Shown: positions 5,383 through 5,883 of the stretch, piece by piece
How the letters are laid out: each line of letters starts with the position of its first letter
Numbering within the stretch: the stretch's first letter is position 1
Assembly (NCBI GenBank): GCA_937915885.1
Contig: CALGGP010000202.1
Location: 1 to 5,883, forward strand
Reading direction: 5' to 3'
DNA: 5,883 nucleotides
Source: an uncultured Selenomonadales bacterium
GTDB taxonomy: Bacteria; Bacillota; Negativicutes; Selenomonadales; Selenomonadaceae
Notes under the pieces: model-generated
The model's input: only the letters and a program-made list of their open reading frames with translations
The model's database searches: none
What the model was told of the DNA's origin: nothing
Made by a program: the position numbers and the translations under genes

Positions 5383-5814
5383 TTATCTCACGCGGAGGCG
5401 CGGAGAAGCGGAGATTTTTTCAGACGGACGAGGCCCTGAATAGTCTCTCACAATCCTCGCATAGCCATCTTTCAGTTTCTCCATGCCAAAGTTGACTAGA
5501 ACTCCAACATGAAGCCCCGTCACGGTCAAATATGTCTTAACTTGTTTGGCAAATACAGGATGCATCTGTTCGGTAGACTTAAGTTCAACAATGATCATCC
5601 CATCAACGAGCATATCCAATCTGAAGGCAGTATCCAGCACCGCCCCCTCGTATTCAAGAGATATGGGCTTTTGCCGTTCCACCTTATGTCCTCTCCGCTT
5701 CAGTTCCTCCGCAAGTAAGACCTCATAGACAGACTCCAGCATGCCAGGACCGAATTGCCTGTGAATCTTGATTGACGAATCAAGGATATCCCTTGTTATC
5801 TCGTTTTCCGTCAT
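5383..5814 (-). CDS. GxxExxY family protein
   Basis: This 143-residue protein carries the family signature G24-M-L-E27-S-V-Y30 in FGPGMLESVYE. It continues with a PD-(D/E)xK-like core: FRLDMLVDGMIIVELKS, with D67, E77 and K79 in the nuclease-type positions, then KQVKTYL (89-95). Families with this fold are predicted nucleases, but activity is unproven for GxxExxY proteins. I choose ATG 5814 over the upstream in-frame ATG at 5862 because the extra 16 residues are translated from a repeat arm, and because GGAGG sits 8 nt before 5814. The last ten residues (ISASPRLRVR) are encoded by the other arm. GC is about 43-45% in hand-counted lines against about 63% in a reductase line, suggesting acquisition from elsewhere. 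No toxin, antitoxin or restriction partner is visible beside it. Confidence 0.88.
   Translation of the reverse strand: MTENEITRDILDSSIKIHRQFGPGMLESVYEVLLAEELKRRGHKVERQKPISLEYEGAVLDTAFRLDMLVDGMIIVELKSTEQMHPVFAKQVKTYLTVTGLHVGVLVNFGMEKLKDGYARIVRDYSGPRPSEKISASPRLRVR
5387..5415. repeat. Left inverted arm: CTCAC plus three GCGGAG octamers
   Basis: CTCAC is followed by GCGGAGGC, GCGGAGAA and GCGGAGAT. The reverse complement of 5822-5850 matches over 29 nt with four differences, three of them in the two spacer bases of octamers and one in the adjacent position pair. On the minus strand the arm encodes the C-terminal residues of the GxxExxY protein, whose TAA stop (5385-5383) lies just outside it. 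Confidence 0.8.
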
Positions 5815-5821
5815 AATACAA

Positions 5822-5850
5822 ACCTCCGCCTCTCCGCAACTCCGCGTGAG
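5822..5850. repeat. Right inverted arm: CTCAC plus three GCGGAG octamers, reverse orientation
   Basis: On the minus strand this reads CTCAC, GCGGAGTT, GCGGAGAG, GCGGAGGT, the mirror of 5387-5415 with 25 of 29 bases identical. The arms therefore point inward and enclose the gene in a 464-bp unit. No obvious short direct duplication lies outside the two arms. Confidence 0.8.
5823..5827 (-). promoter_or_regulatory. Shine-Dalgarno GGAGG of the GxxExxY gene, inside the repeat arm
   Basis: GGAGG on the minus strand is part of the last octamer of the right arm and lies 8 nt before ATG 5814. The repeat thus supplies the ribosome binding site, and this supports 5814 over 5862 as the start. Confidence 0.7.
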
Positions 5851-5883
5851 AAAACAAACCAATGATTACTTCAGGTCCTTCCT

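Noticed and set aside
5815..5862. ATG 5862 as start of the GxxExxY protein
   Set aside because: The added 16 residues come from the repeat arm, and the arm's GGAGG is correctly spaced for ATG 5814.

Overview
The window looks like a chimeric metagenomic contig rather than one continuous chromosome segment. Three blocks that differ in base composition and gene content meet at two abrupt joins. Block A (about 1-1076) is AT-rich (20-45% GC in hand-counted lines). On the minus strand it carries the C-terminal end of a type I restriction subunit HsdR, followed by a GHKL/HSP90-like ATPase that runs off the left edge. Block B (about 1077-1442) is an internal piece of a dnaA gene, with the Walker A but not the Walker B motif. 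Block C (about 1428/1443 to the end) is GC-rich (53-63% in hand-counted lines) except for its last gene. Its Era protein resembles those of Firmicutes, perhaps Negativicutes, but I would not insist on a taxon.

Layout of block C: era (+) and a DUF502 membrane-protein gene (+) are neighbours. In an ancestral state they would probably have been spaced by 2 nt. They are now pushed apart by a 251-bp GC-rich repeat island bounded by an exact 11-bp direct repeat. The DUF502 gene converges on an aldo/keto reductase gene (-), and the two share a TTAA that supplies both stop codons. A second, paralogous aldo/keto reductase (-) lies upstream. The 219-bp gap between the two reductases holds two oppositely oriented 7-bp tandem arrays around a GC-rich core, and that core repeats part of the era/DUF502 island. 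Last comes a GxxExxY-family gene (-) with distinctly lower GC. It sits inside a pair of 29-nt inverted arms made of GCGGAG-cored octamers; one arm supplies its Shine-Dalgarno sequence and the other encodes its C-terminus.

Functionally, Era (ribosome assembly), DUF502 (membrane protein of unknown role) and the two YajO-like reductases are housekeeping or metabolic genes. The HsdR/ATPase pair is the edge of a defence-type locus from what is probably another genome. I see no complete new multi-gene system. The items most worth a second look are the GxxExxY gene with its arms, the two related intergenic repeat islands, and the GHKL ATPase next to hsdR. The in-frame DnaA-Era reading frame (990-2318) is most likely an assembly artefact joined at a microhomology. 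No tRNA, rRNA or CRISPR array was seen.
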